Of a stretch of 64,000 bases of DNA, positions 39,970-48,646 are shown piece after piece; position 1 is the stretch's first letter, and each line of letters starts with the position of its first letter. Source of the stretch: Burkholderia sp. WAC0059 (GTDB lineage: Bacteria; Pseudomonadota; Gammaproteobacteria; Burkholderiales; Burkholderiaceae). A program made the position numbers and the translations under genes. The stretch covers positions 61,071 to 125,070 of the forward strand of contig NZ_PNEO01000018.1 of the NCBI RefSeq assembly GCF_002870125.1, written 5' to 3'. The notes under the pieces were generated by a model. That model ran no database searches and was not told where the DNA came from. It saw only the letters and a list, made by a program, of their open reading frames with translations.

Positions 39970-40776
39970 TTAGCCGGCCGCCCCGTCGAGCGCGGCCCGG
40001 ATTTCGGCGATGAAGCGCGTGAGCGCGTCGGCGGCCTCCGCTGGCGCGGTTTGCTCCAATAACTGCACGATCCGGCTGCCGATCACGACGGCATCGGCCA
40101 CCTCGGCCACGGCGCGGGCCGAGCCGGCGTCCCGGATGCCGAAGCCGACGCCGACCGGCAACGGCACGCGCGACTTGATGGCCGGGATTTTACTCGCGAT
40201 GCTCGAAACGTCCAGGTGCGCGGCGCCCGTCACGCCCTTGAGCGACACGTAGTAGACGTAGCCGCTCGCCACCCGGCCCACTTCGGCGATGCGTTCGTCG
40301 GTCGAGGTCGGCGCGAGCAGGAAAATCGGATCGATGCCCGACGATTTCATCTTTTCGGCAAAACCAGCCGACTCCTCGGGCGGGTAATCGACGACGAGCA
40401 CGCCGTCGACGCCCGCGGCCTTCGCGGCGGCGGCGAACGCGTCGGCGCCCATCCGCTCGATCGGGTTCGCATAGCCCATCAGCACGACGGGCGTCGTGTC
40501 GTTGCGCTCGCGAAAGCGCTTCACGTCTTCGAGCACGTGGCGCAGCGTGACGCCCTTCGCGAGCGCGCGCTCCGAGGACTGCTGGATCACGGGCCCGTCG
40601 GCCATCGGGTCGGAGAACGGCACGCCCAGTTCGATCACGTCCGCGCCGCCGGCGACGAGCGCATGCATGAACTCGACGGTGCGCTGCGGATCGGGATCGC
40701 CGGCCGTCATGAACGGGATCAGGCCTTTTTTGCGCTGGGCGGCCAGCGCGTCGAACGTGTGTTTGATGCGGGACAT
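39970..40776 (-). CDS. trpA: Tryptophan synthase alpha subunit
   Basis: A 268-residue TIM-barrel enzyme that cleaves indole-3-glycerol phosphate to indole and glyceraldehyde 3-phosphate. The catalytic Glu and Asp are present in VIELGVPFSDPMADGPVIQ (about residues 47-65). The phosphate-binding loops SLKGVTGA and GVGFGIRDA (near 180 and 212) are intact. Length is standard. It lies 53 bp after an adenine methyltransferase gene that separates it from trpB; in most bacteria trpB and trpA overlap. Confidence 0.96.
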   Translation of the reverse strand: MSRIKHTFDALAAQRKKGLIPFMTAGDPDPQRTVEFMHALVAGGADVIELGVPFSDPMADGPVIQQSSERALAKGVTLRHVLEDVKRFRERNDTTPVVLMGYANPIERMGADAFAAAAKAAGVDGVLVVDYPPEESAGFAEKMKSSGIDPIFLLAPTSTDERIAEVGRVASGYVYYVSLKGVTGAAHLDVSSIASKIPAIKSRVPLPVGVGFGIRDAGSARAVAEVADAVVIGSRIVQLLEQTAPAEAADALTRFIAEIRAALDGAAG

Positions 40777-40829
40777 ACGGGAGCCCTCTGAATTTAGGGG
40801 TTTGCGCTAAAGCCGGGCGAAGCGGCGCG

Positions 40830-41792
40830 TCATGCGCCGGCCGCGGCTCCGACGGCGACCGCGGGCGCGCACGTCATGGCGCTCACGCGTTCGCGCGCGA
40901 TCGCGCAATAACTTTCGTTGATTTCGTAGCCGACGAATTCGCGCTGCTGGCGCGCGCAAGCGACCGCGGTCGTGCCACTGCCCATGAACGGATCGAGCAC
41001 GCGGCCGCCCGGCGGACAACTGGCGAGCACCATGCGCTCGACGATCTCGAGCGGCTTCTGGGTCGGATGGTCGACCCGCTCCGCATGCTGGCGGTGCAGG
41101 CGCGACACGGACCAGACGTCCTTCGGGTTGTAGCCCTGTTCGAGCCACTTGCTGCCCTCGAACAGCTTGCGCGAGCGGGCCTTCTTGGTGGCGGCGTCGT
41201 AGGGGATGCGCACCGGGTCGAGGTCGAAGTAATAGTCCTTCGATACCGCGAAATAGCCGATGTTGTCGTGGACCGACGTGAAGCGGCGCGTCGTGCCGCC
41301 CATGCTCGGCACGCGCCGGTCCCAGATGATCTCGTTGACCATCGTGAGCTTCGTCTTCAGGAACGAGAAGATTTCCGGCGCGTACTGCCAGGTGCAGAAC
41401 ACGTACAGCGAGCCGCTGGCTTTCAGCTTCGGAATCGCCAGTTCCAGCCAGCGACGCGTCCAGGCGAGGAAGTCCTCGCCCGAGCGCATGTCCGAATCGT
41501 TGCCGTAATCCTTGCCGAGCCCGTACGGCGGGTCGGCCAGGATCAGGTCGATCGATTCGTCCGGCAGATTCGCCGCGTCGGCCAGAAAATCGCGGTTCAG
41601 CAGCGCGATGCCGGGCGGCAGCGCCGGCCGCGACGACAGAACGCCGGCCGCAGGGCTGCCGGCCCGGTCCTCCGTCACGACGTCGGCGGTCGGCGCTACG
41701 TCGCCGGCCCAGCCTGCGGCCGGCGCCGCCGCGGCCGAACCGGCATCGGAGGATTCCAGCGCCGGCTGCGGTTCGTCGAACTCGTCGCGCAT
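40830..41792 (-). CDS. Orphan DNA adenine methyltransferase inside the trp operon
   Basis: A 320-residue beta-class N6-adenine (or N4-cytosine) methyltransferase. Motif IV, DPPY (residues 87-90, in LILADPPYGLGKDYG), precedes motif I, DPFMGSGTT (267-275), the order that defines the beta class. HPTQKPLEIVERMV is also typical. The N-terminal 60 residues are Ala/Pro-rich. No restriction endonuclease gene is nearby, so it is an orphan. The position between trpB and trpA is conserved in Burkholderia; from memory, the B. cenocepacia enzyme at this locus methylates GTWWAC and affects biofilm and motility genes. The ATG at 41792 gives the start MRDEFDEP; the longer frame upstream runs into trpB and is spurious. 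Confidence 0.88.
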   Translation of the reverse strand: MRDEFDEPQPALESSDAGSAAAAPAAGWAGDVAPTADVVTEDRAGSPAAGVLSSRPALPPGIALLNRDFLADAANLPDESIDLILADPPYGLGKDYGNDSDMRSGEDFLAWTRRWLELAIPKLKASGSLYVFCTWQYAPEIFSFLKTKLTMVNEIIWDRRVPSMGGTTRRFTSVHDNIGYFAVSKDYYFDLDPVRIPYDAATKKARSRKLFEGSKWLEQGYNPKDVWSVSRLHRQHAERVDHPTQKPLEIVERMVLASCPPGGRVLDPFMGSGTTAVACARQQREFVGYEINESYCAIARERVSAMTCAPAVAVGAAAGA

Positions 41793-41803
41793 CGCCGCGG
41801 CGC

Positions 41804-42997
41804 TCAGAACTGAATGCCCGATCGCTCGGCGACCGTGTGCATGTCCTTGTCGCCCCGGCCCGACAGGTTCACCAGCAGGATTTTGTCCTTCGGCAAGGTC
41901 GGCGCGAGCTTCGCCGCGTAGGCCAGCGCATGGCTCGATTCGAGCGCGGGAATGATGCCCTCGATCCGGCAGCAGTCGTGGAACGCCTTGAGCGCCTCCT
42001 CGTCGGTGATCGGCACGTACTGCGCGCGGCCGCTGTCCTTGAGCCACGCGTGCTCGGGCCCGACGCCCGGATAGTCGAGACCGGCCGACACCGAATGCGT
42101 CTCGATGATCTGGCCGTTCTCGTCCTGGAGCAGGTAGGTGCGATTGCCGTGCAGGACGCCCGGCGTGCCGCCCGTCAGCGACGCCGCGTGGCGGCCCGTC
42201 TCGAGACCGTCGCCGGCCGCCTCGACGCCGATCAACTGCACCGAACTGTCGTCGATATAGGGGTAAAAGATCCCCATCGCGTTCGATCCGCCACCGACGC
42301 ACGCAATCACGGCGTCCGGCTGGCGGCCCGTCAGCTCGGGCATCTGCACGAGGCATTCGTCGCCGATCACGCGCTGGAAGTCGCGCACCATCATCGGATA
42401 CGGGTGCGGCCCCGCGACCGTGCCGATGATGTAGAACGTGCGCTCGACGTTGGTCACCCAGTCGCGCATCGCCTCGTTGAGCGCGTCCTTGAGCGTGCGC
42501 GAGCCGGACTCAACCGGCACGACCGTCGCGCCGAGCAGCTTCATCCGGTAGACGTTCGCCGCCTGGCGGCGCACGTCTTCGGCGCCCATGTAGACCACGC
42601 ATTCCATGCCGAAGCGCGCGGCGATCGTCGCCGTGGCCACGCCGTGCTGGCCCGCGCCCGTCTCGGCGATCACGCGCGGCTTGCCCATGCGTTTCGCGAG
42701 CAGCGCCTGGCCGATCACGTTGTTCACCTTATGCGCGCCGGTGTGGTTCAGGTCCTCGCGCTTCAGATAGACCTGGGCGCCGCCGAGCAGCTCGCTCCAG
42801 CGCCGCGCGTGGTAGACCGGCGACGGCCGGCCGACGAAATACTTCAGCTCGTTCTGATATTCGGCGACGAAATCGGGATCGTGCTGGTATCGGGCGTAGG
42901 CCGCGCGCAACTCGTCGAGCGCGTGGATTAGCGTTTCGGCGACGAACACGCCGCCATATTGGCCGAAATGGCCTCGTTCATCGGGTAAGTTGTACAT
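41804..42997 (-). CDS. trpB: Tryptophan synthase beta subunit
   Basis: A 397-residue PLP enzyme that joins indole with serine to make tryptophan in a complex with TrpA. The PLP lysine lies in LNHTGAHKVNNVIGQ (near residue 90), the glycine-rich phosphate loop is CVGGGSNAMG, and the start MYNLPDERGHFGQYGG is typical. Length and motifs are standard. It lies 41 bp after trpF, and the methyltransferase gene begins 11 bp after its stop codon, so all are probably on one transcript. Confidence 0.97.
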   Translation of the reverse strand: MYNLPDERGHFGQYGGVFVAETLIHALDELRAAYARYQHDPDFVAEYQNELKYFVGRPSPVYHARRWSELLGGAQVYLKREDLNHTGAHKVNNVIGQALLAKRMGKPRVIAETGAGQHGVATATIAARFGMECVVYMGAEDVRRQAANVYRMKLLGATVVPVESGSRTLKDALNEAMRDWVTNVERTFYIIGTVAGPHPYPMMVRDFQRVIGDECLVQMPELTGRQPDAVIACVGGGSNAMGIFYPYIDDSSVQLIGVEAAGDGLETGRHAASLTGGTPGVLHGNRTYLLQDENGQIIETHSVSAGLDYPGVGPEHAWLKDSGRAQYVPITDEEALKAFHDCCRIEGIIPALESSHALAYAAKLAPTLPKDKILLVNLSGRGDKDMHTVAERSGIQF

Positions 42998-43038
42998 GCG
43001 TCACTCTCTGGTCGGGCAGCCCGCGCGCCGTTGCGGCA

Positions 43039-43776
43039 CTACGCGGTTGCGCTGCCTGAATCATCCCTCGCGTCCGCCTCGCGCACTGCGCGCACGAACG
43101 CCGCCATGCGGGCGTGATCCTTCACGCCCCTAGCGCCCGCCACCTCGATGCCGCTGGAGACATCGACCGCGTAGGGGCGCACCTGGCGGATCGCCTCACC
43201 GACGTTTTGCGCGTTCAACCCACCACTCAAAACGGCCCGACGCGCGAGCCCTGCAGGGATAAGAGACCAATCGAAGACCTTCCCGCCGCCGCCGTACCCT
43301 TCGACATGGGTGTCGAACAGGAGGCCGCTGGCTGACGAATAGCATTGCGCCGATTCTACCAAATCGGCCCCCCGAGTATCGGCCGCCACCCGCAGCGCCC
43401 GCAACCAGGGCAAACCGGCAAGTGTGGCGAGCGACTCGCACTGCGCCGGCGTCTCGTCGCCGTGGAGCTGCAGCAGCGTCAGCGAAACGTTGCTCGCCAC
43501 CTCGCCGAGCCACTGCGGCGTCGGGTTGACGAAGAGGCCCACCACCGAGACGAACGGCGGAATGTCCCGGATCAACTCGACCGCCTGGGCGATGCTGACC
43601 GAACGCGGGCTCGGCGGGTAGAACACGAGGCCGATGGCGTCCGCGCCGAGGTCGATGGCGTGCGCGACCGACTCGGGCGTCGACAGCCCGCACAGCTTGA
43701 TGCGCGTGCGATGCGTGCCGGCCGGCGGGAATTCGGGGCGAAGGTGGCGGGAAGCGGACGGTTCGGCGGAGTTCAT
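43039..43776 (-). CDS. trpF: Phosphoribosylanthranilate isomerase
   Basis: A 245-residue TIM-barrel enzyme of tryptophan synthesis. The family start RTRIKLCGLSTPESV carries the catalytic Cys, and LLFDTHVEGYGGGGKVFDW and AVLSGGLNAQNVGEAI (phosphate loops, the former with catalytic Asp) are intact. DLGADAIGLVFYPPSPR is another signature. The ATG at 43776 is chosen; a TTG at 43800 would add 8 residues but is less likely. It lies 64 bp after truA in the truA-trpF-trpB order common in proteobacteria. Confidence 0.95.
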   Translation of the reverse strand: MNSAEPSASRHLRPEFPPAGTHRTRIKLCGLSTPESVAHAIDLGADAIGLVFYPPSPRSVSIAQAVELIRDIPPFVSVVGLFVNPTPQWLGEVASNVSLTLLQLHGDETPAQCESLATLAGLPWLRALRVAADTRGADLVESAQCYSSASGLLFDTHVEGYGGGGKVFDWSLIPAGLARRAVLSGGLNAQNVGEAIRQVRPYAVDVSSGIEVAGARGVKDHARMAAFVRAVREADARDDSGSATA

Positions 43777-43840
43777 GGGTCGGGAGAAAGTTTTTGGCAA
43801 TCGTAACCGGATTTGCGCGACTCGCTTCGGCCGGCCGGCA

Positions 43841-44644
43841 TCAGGGACCGTCGGCCCAGACCGCGCTCCACGGCACGCTCGCGGTCTGCGGCTCCGGCAC
43901 CGCGAACGTTTCAGGATAGCTCACCCGGGCGAGGTAGAGCCCGTCCGGCATGAACGTCGGCGCGGCCTGCGCGCGATCGCGGCTCGCCAGCACGTCACCG
44001 AGCCACGGCGGCGGATAGCGGCGGCGCCCGACGGCGACGAGACACCCCATCAGGTTGCGCACCATGTGATGCAGGAACGCGTTCGCACGAAAGCGAAAAT
44101 GGATGAAGTCGCCCTGCGGCCGCACGTCGATCTGGTACAGATGCTTGACCGGCGTTTTCGCCTGGCACTCGGACGAGCGGAACGCCGAAAAGTCGTGCTC
44201 GCCGATCAGGCAGGCCGCCGCCTCGCGCATGGCGTCGACGTCGAGCGGCGTGTGGACCCAGCCCGCGCATCCGGCCAGCATCGGCGAGCGCACGGGGTGG
44301 ACGTACAGCACGTAGTAGTAGGTGCGCTCGAAGGCCGAGAAGCGCGCATGAAACGCCTCGGGCATCGGCTGCGCCCACTGCACGGCAACCGTCGGCGGCA
44401 GGAACGCGTTGGTGCCGCGTACCCACGAGAACGGCGCGCGCTCGAGTCCGGTATCGAAATGCACGACCTGGCCGAGGCCGTGGACGCCCGTGTCGGTGCG
44501 GCCCGCCACGACGGTCGGCAGCGGCACGCAGGCGAATTCGCGCAGCGCGCGCTCCAGCTCGTCCTGCACGGTCCGGCGGTGCGGCTGGGACTGCCAGCCG
44601 CAAAACGCGGCCCCGTCGTATTGAACGCCGAGCGCGATGCGCAT
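43841..44644 (-). CDS. truA: tRNA pseudouridine synthase A
   Basis: A 267-residue enzyme that converts uridines 38-40 of tRNA anticodon arms to pseudouridine. The start MRIALGVQYDGAAFCGWQ, the catalytic Asp in VAGRTDTGVHGLGQV (near residue 52) and FLHHMVRNLMGCL are all diagnostic. Length is normal. Only 8 bases separate it from the fimV stop codon, so the two are likely cotranscribed, and trpF follows. Confidence 0.96.
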   Translation of the reverse strand: MRIALGVQYDGAAFCGWQSQPHRRTVQDELERALREFACVPLPTVVAGRTDTGVHGLGQVVHFDTGLERAPFSWVRGTNAFLPPTVAVQWAQPMPEAFHARFSAFERTYYYVLYVHPVRSPMLAGCAGWVHTPLDVDAMREAAACLIGEHDFSAFRSSECQAKTPVKHLYQIDVRPQGDFIHFRFRANAFLHHMVRNLMGCLVAVGRRRYPPPWLGDVLASRDRAQAAPTFMPDGLYLARVSYPETFAVPEPQTASVPWSAVWADGP

Positions 44645-44652
44645 GGTTCGCG

Positions 44653-47046
44653 TCAGGACAGCGGCGCGAGCGTCGAGAGCAACGCCTGGGCGTCCGCGCG
44701 CGTTTCGTGGTCGTTCGATTCGATCACTTCGTTGATGAGCGTGCGCGCGCCGCCGAGATCGCCGAGCGCGATGTATTCACTCGCGAGATCGAGCTTGTTG
44801 CGCGCGATGCGCGCCAGTTGCTCCGGCGTGAAGACCGGCACCGGCTCGGCGGAGTCGGGCGGCAGGTCGAGATCGAAGTCGAGCGTCAACGCGCCGAAGC
44901 GCGCGGCGCCGAGACCCGCCACGGCGGCGCTACCCGACGCGCCCGCTCCGGCCGTGGACGGCGCGCTCGCGCGGCGCCTCAGCACAGGTTCTTCCGGGTC
45001 GGCAGGTTCGGGTTCGGGCTCATCCGGTGCCGGCGCCGAGGCAGACGGCAGATCCTCCGCCATCGGCTCGCCGACGCGCGGCGGCAGCGGCATGTCGAGG
45101 CTGTCGAGCACATCGACGGCCTCGTGCGAAAAGGCGGTCGACGGCGCGGCGGATCGAACCGCGTCGTCCGCCGCGGCTTCTTCGGGCTGGATCGACGGCG
45201 CGGGCTCGTCGGCGGCATGGAACGCGTCGTCCAGGGGACCGGAAGCGATCGGCTCCTCCTCCGGTTCGGGCTCGAAGTCTTCGGCAGCCATCGGCGCCGC
45301 CTGGGAATCGGCCTGCGCCGTTTCCCAGGTCGACGGTTCGGCATCGTCGCGAGCCACCGGTTCGTCGTCATGCGGTACGTCGAACGCGTCATGCGCCGGC
45401 CATTCGCCGGCCTGCGTTCCGGTCTCTTCGTGATGCCATGCCGTCGGTTCCGCCGGCAATTCGGCGGCGCCCGATTCGGCGGCGCCCGCAAGATCGTCCC
45501 CGGCATTCGCGTCGGCTTCGGTCCGGCGATCGTCATGCGAGTCGTGCCCGGGCTCGAACGAAAACGGATCGTGCGCCGTATCGGGCAGAGACGGCGGCAA
45601 GGTTTCCTCTGCCTCGCTGTGCGACGGCCAGGCAGGCTCGGCCCCCGCGGTTTCGCGAGAAGACCCGGCACGGTCGGCCGACAGGTGCAATGCCACGCCG
45701 TCTTCGCCGCCGTCGTCCATATTGTCGGCATCGTCATGACCCGAATGCGTCGCCATGACGGTAGCCGCGGGCACCGCCTCGTGCGCAGCGCTTTCGTCCG
45801 ACGCCCCGGCATGCGGCTGACCGGCGTCCGGCTGCGCCGCGGCGGCGTTTTCGTCCGCCAGCCGTCGCGCCTCGGCGCGCTTGCGCCGGCCGATCATCAG
45901 GGCAACGATCAATGCGAGCAGCGCGGCGCCGATCGCCGAAGCGACGCCGGCGCTGATCCTCGACAGGTCGAACCCGGACGATGCGGTCGGCGCCGTGCCG
46001 TAGGCAACGCCCGATCCCGCCGGGATGCCCGGCACCGATGCCGCGCCCGGCGACGACGCCACGGCGCCGGCCGCCGGCTGGCCGGACGCGCCGGCCCTGA
46101 CGAGCCGGTGCTTCTGCAGGGCCATCAGCACGCGGCTCTTCAGGGCAAGCAACTGCTGGAGGCTGGAAACGGGCGCCGACGCCTCGCTGGCGAGGCCTCC
46201 CGGCCCGGCTGCAAGCGAGCCCGACGCGCCGGTCGCCGGCACCGCCTGAATCGACCCGCTCCAGACGTGCCCGTTGCTCGCGGGCGCGGCGGCAACGGCT
46301 ACGCTGGCCGAGCCGGTTCCGGACGCGCCCGCCGCGCCCGTCGTAGTCGCGCTGCCGGCGACGGCAGCCGCTGCCGACAGCGCGCTCGCCCCGACAGGAG
46401 AACTGGCAGTAACCGCCGCGCTGGCGCCAATCGTCGTCGCCGCGCCAGAGGCCGAGCCGACCGCGCCGGCCGTCGTACCCGAAGAAGCCTGCGCCGGCGC
46501 CGACGCGGCCGGCTGCGCGACCGCCTCGGCATTGCTTGCGGCAGCAGCGGCCGGGACCGCCGCCGTCGGCCCGCTGGCAGCCTGGGCAGCGCTCGCCGAT
46601 GCACTCGATGTACCCGATACGCCCGACTCCGTCGACGAAGCCGGCTCCGCGGCCGGCGCCGGTTGGGAAGCCTGAGGCGTCTGCGCGACCGGCTCTGCGG
46701 CCGCGGGCGCCAGCCCCGGCGGCACGTCGAGCACGGCGCCGATCTTCAGCCGGCTCGGGTCGTGCCGCATGAACGCGTCGGGATTCGCCGCGAAGAGCGC
46801 GCGCCCCACCCGCGAGAGCGTGGCGGGATCGTGGGACTGCGCGATGTCCGCCGCCACGGCGCTCAGCGACTGGCCCGGATGCACCGTATAGGAAGACGGA
46901 GCGCCGGCGGCCGAGGCCGATTGCGGGCCGCCGGCCAGCGCACATGCCGCCGCCACGGCCAGCGCCATGCCGGTGGCCCGGACTCGCCGGCGCGTGATCG
47001 TGGATTGCCGTTGCGTGTCGAAAGCAGAATCAAATCGGGCGATCAT
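44653..47046 (-). CDS. fimV: FimV-like polar hub protein
   Basis: A 797-residue inner-membrane protein. After an N-terminal signal region (about residues 1-47) comes a LysM-type FimV domain (about 52-110: SYTVHPGQSLSAVAADIAQ). A very long Ala/Ser/Gly/Thr linker follows. One transmembrane helix lies at about 366-386 (GVASAIGAALLALIVALMIG), followed by an acidic cytoplasmic region. The C-terminus is the FimV TPR-like motif LDLASEYIALGDLGGARTLI. FimV organises type IV pili and polar signalling in Pseudomonas. The order asd-fimV-truA-trpF matches that of Pseudomonas and Burkholderia, which supports the assignment. The linker is a large source of false antisense frames. Confidence 0.9.
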   Translation of the reverse strand: MIARFDSAFDTQRQSTITRRRVRATGMALAVAAACALAGGPQSASAAGAPSSYTVHPGQSLSAVAADIAQSHDPATLSRVGRALFAANPDAFMRHDPSRLKIGAVLDVPPGLAPAAAEPVAQTPQASQPAPAAEPASSTESGVSGTSSASASAAQAASGPTAAVPAAAAASNAEAVAQPAASAPAQASSGTTAGAVGSASGAATTIGASAAVTASSPVGASALSAAAAVAGSATTTGAAGASGTGSASVAVAAAPASNGHVWSGSIQAVPATGASGSLAAGPGGLASEASAPVSSLQQLLALKSRVLMALQKHRLVRAGASGQPAAGAVASSPGAASVPGIPAGSGVAYGTAPTASSGFDLSRISAGVASAIGAALLALIVALMIGRRKRAEARRLADENAAAAQPDAGQPHAGASDESAAHEAVPAATVMATHSGHDDADNMDDGGEDGVALHLSADRAGSSRETAGAEPAWPSHSEAEETLPPSLPDTAHDPFSFEPGHDSHDDRRTEADANAGDDLAGAAESGAAELPAEPTAWHHEETGTQAGEWPAHDAFDVPHDDEPVARDDAEPSTWETAQADSQAAPMAAEDFEPEPEEEPIASGPLDDAFHAADEPAPSIQPEEAAADDAVRSAAPSTAFSHEAVDVLDSLDMPLPPRVGEPMAEDLPSASAPAPDEPEPEPADPEEPVLRRRASAPSTAGAGASGSAAVAGLGAARFGALTLDFDLDLPPDSAEPVPVFTPEQLARIARNKLDLASEYIALGDLGGARTLINEVIESNDHETRADAQALLSTLAPLS

Positions 47047-47131
47047 CGGAGGTTCTGGCGCGCCGCCGTGCGGCAGTCGATTCAGGTGAAGTGGGACGAA
47101 GACGGGATGCGCGGAAGGCCCGCGCACGCAC

Positions 47132-47160
47132 AAAAAAACGCCGCGACGGGCGCGGCGTTC
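47132..47160 (-). terminator. Intrinsic terminator of asd
   Basis: AACGCCGCG/CGCGGCGTT 9-bp arms followed on the minus strand by seven T. It lies 45 bp after the asd stop codon and 86 bp before the fimV start. Confidence 0.85.
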
Positions 47161-47204
47161 TTCGATACCGGGGTCCGCGCGTCATACACAACGCGCAGTT
47201 TACT

Positions 47205-48326
47205 TTACTTGTCGAGCAGAATGCGAAGCATCCGGCGCAGCGGTTCGGCGGCGCCCCACAGGAGCTGGTCGCCGACCGTGAACGCCGACAGATATTCGCC
47301 GCCCATCGCGAGCTTGCGCAGCCGGCCCACGGGCACCGAGAGCGTGCCCGTCACCACCGCGGGCGACAGCTCGCGAATCGACGCCTCGCGCTCGTTCGGC
47401 ACGACCTTCACCCAGTCGTTGGCCGAGGCGAGGATGCCCTCGATCTCGTCGAGCGGCACGTCCTGCTTCAGCTTGATCGTGAACGCCTGCGAGTGGCAGC
47501 GCATCGCGCCGATGCGCACGCACAGGCCGTCGACGGGCACCGAGCCCGGCTCGCCCATCGCCGGCTTGCCGAGAATCTTGTTGGCCTCGGCGCCGCCCTT
47601 CCATTCCTCGCGCGACATGCCGTTGCCGAGATCCTTGTCGATCCACGCGATCAGCGAACCCGCGAGCGGCACGCCGAAATGTTCGGTCGGCATGCGCTCG
47701 CCGTGCATCGCCGAAAGCACGCGTCGGTCGATGTCGAGAATCGCCGAGGCCGGGTTCGCGAGGTCTTCCTTCGCCGCGCCGTAGAGCGTGCCCATCTGCT
47801 GCAGCAGCTCGCGCATGTTCTGCGCGCCCGCGCCCGAGGCGGCCTGGTAGGTCATGGCCGTCATCCAGTCGACGAGGTTCTCGCGGAACAGGCCGCCCAG
47901 CGCCATCAGCATCAGGCTCACGGTGCAGTTGCCGCCGATGAAGTTCTTCTGCCCCTTCACGAGCGCGTTCTTGATGACGTCGAGGTTGACGGGATCGAGC
48001 ACGATAACCGTATCGTCCTTCATGCGCAGCGACGACGCCGCGTCGATCCAGTAGCCGTTCCAGCCCGCCGCGCGCAGCTTCGGAAACACCTCGTTCGTGT
48101 AGTCGCCGCCCTGGCAGGTGATGACGACGTCGCACTTCTTCAGCTCGTCGATGTTCGACGCGTCCTTGAGCTTCGTCTCGTTCTTCGCGAACGACGGCGC
48201 GTCGCCGCCTGCGTTGCTGGTGCTGAAAAACACGGGTTCGATCAGGTCGAAATCGCGCTCTTCCTGCATGCGCTGCATCAGCACGCTGCCGACCATGCCG
48301 CGCCAACCTACGAGACCTACGTTCAT
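47205..48326 (-). CDS. asd: Aspartate-semialdehyde dehydrogenase
   Basis: A 373-residue enzyme that reduces aspartyl phosphate to aspartate semialdehyde, the branch-point precursor of Lys, Met, Thr and diaminopimelate. The NADP site is NVGLVGWRGMVGSVL (residues 2-16), the catalytic Cys lies in GGNCTVSLMLMALGGLF (near 135), and CVRIGAMRCHSQAFTIKL holds the active-site His. The gene has its own leader: a SD-like GAAGGG before the ATG at 48326 and, just upstream, a perfect 12-bp hairpin and a 39-codon reading frame. It is bounded by terminators on both sides (after leuB and after itself), so it forms a single-gene unit. Confidence 0.97.
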   Translation of the reverse strand: MNVGLVGWRGMVGSVLMQRMQEERDFDLIEPVFFSTSNAGGDAPSFAKNETKLKDASNIDELKKCDVVITCQGGDYTNEVFPKLRAAGWNGYWIDAASSLRMKDDTVIVLDPVNLDVIKNALVKGQKNFIGGNCTVSLMLMALGGLFRENLVDWMTAMTYQAASGAGAQNMRELLQQMGTLYGAAKEDLANPASAILDIDRRVLSAMHGERMPTEHFGVPLAGSLIAWIDKDLGNGMSREEWKGGAEANKILGKPAMGEPGSVPVDGLCVRIGAMRCHSQAFTIKLKQDVPLDEIEGILASANDWVKVVPNEREASIRELSPAVVTGTLSVPVGRLRKLAMGGEYLSAFTVGDQLLWGAAEPLRRMLRILLDK

Positions 48327-48345
48327 GACATACCCTTCAGATGGA

Positions 48346-48394
48346 CATCTTCCCCGCTACGCTGTCCGCCCGGCGTGACCGCGCGGGGAAGATG
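48346..48394 (-). promoter_or_regulatory. Perfect 12-bp inverted repeat in the asd leader
   Basis: CATCTTCCCCGC and GCGGGGAAGATG are exact complements separated by 25 bases. No T-run follows on the minus strand, so it is not an ordinary terminator. The 3' arm ends about 8 bases before the asd Shine-Dalgarno sequence, so the folded RNA could affect asd translation. Confidence 0.6.
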
Positions 48395-48412
48395 GGCGGG
48401 CACGACGGACGA

Positions 48413-48532
48413 TCAGCGCTTCGTGATCGTTTTGGGGGTAATCGCCTTGGCGGCGAAAATGGCGAGCGTAATCGCACGGGCCGTTTTGCCGTGGATTTTC
48501 GAAATCGAAGTGATCTGGGAGATCGTCGCCAT
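48413..48532 (-). CDS. Putative 39-residue Thr/Ile-rich leader peptide of asd
   Basis: A minus-strand ATG frame of 39 codons, too short to be listed as a standard gene. Its peptide has 7 Thr, 8 Ile and 5 Lys (MATISQITSISKI...ITPKTITKR), more than a third Thr plus Ile. Thr and Ile are end products of the pathway that asd feeds, and Thr/Ile-rich leader peptides control the thr operon of E. coli by attenuation. No clear Shine-Dalgarno sequence precedes the ATG, and no terminator follows; instead the 12-bp hairpin lies downstream before asd. The reading could be chance. Confidence 0.35.
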   Translation of the reverse strand: MATISQITSISKIHGKTARAITLAIFAAKAITPKTITKR

Positions 48533-48611
48533 GCCGGGAGTCTACACGAAATACCTGAAAATCGCCCGTCTATGCGGAAAACGCGCACGCAACGCGGGGA
48601 AGAAATTACGC

Positions 48612-48640
48612 GAAAAACCGGGCGGCGCGAACGCCGCCCG
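48612..48640 (-). terminator. Intrinsic terminator of leuB
   Basis: GGGCGGCG and CGCCGCCC arms around a short loop, followed on the minus strand by GGTTTTTC. It lies 7 bp after the leuB stop codon and separates the leu operon from asd. Confidence 0.75.
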
Positions 48641-48646
48641 CCGTCC

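Larger units (their letters stand above)
48327..48646. other. Leader/promoter region of asd
   Basis: 320 bases between the leuB terminator and asd. From left to right it holds the asd ribosome-binding site, a perfect 12-bp inverted repeat (48346-48357 with 48383-48394), the 39-codon minus-strand frame at 48413-48532, an AT-richer patch (about 48420-48610) and the leuB terminator. An Arg-rich 83-codon frame at 48337-48588 overlaps all of this and looks spurious. Confidence 0.6.

Noticed and set aside
43777..43800. TTG start for trpF 24 bases upstream
   Set aside because: The ATG at 43776 gives the usual protein; TTG is rare and no better ribosome-binding site precedes it.
45734..46945. Minus-strand 403-codon frame inside fimV
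   Set aside because: Shadow of the Ala/Ser-rich fimV linker in another frame; no domain, and fimV has matching N- and C-terminal domains.
48337..48588. 83-codon Arg/Ser/Pro-rich frame upstream of asd
   Set aside because: Composition and overlap with the hairpin suggest chance; the 39-codon Thr/Ile-rich frame in another phase is the more interesting reading.
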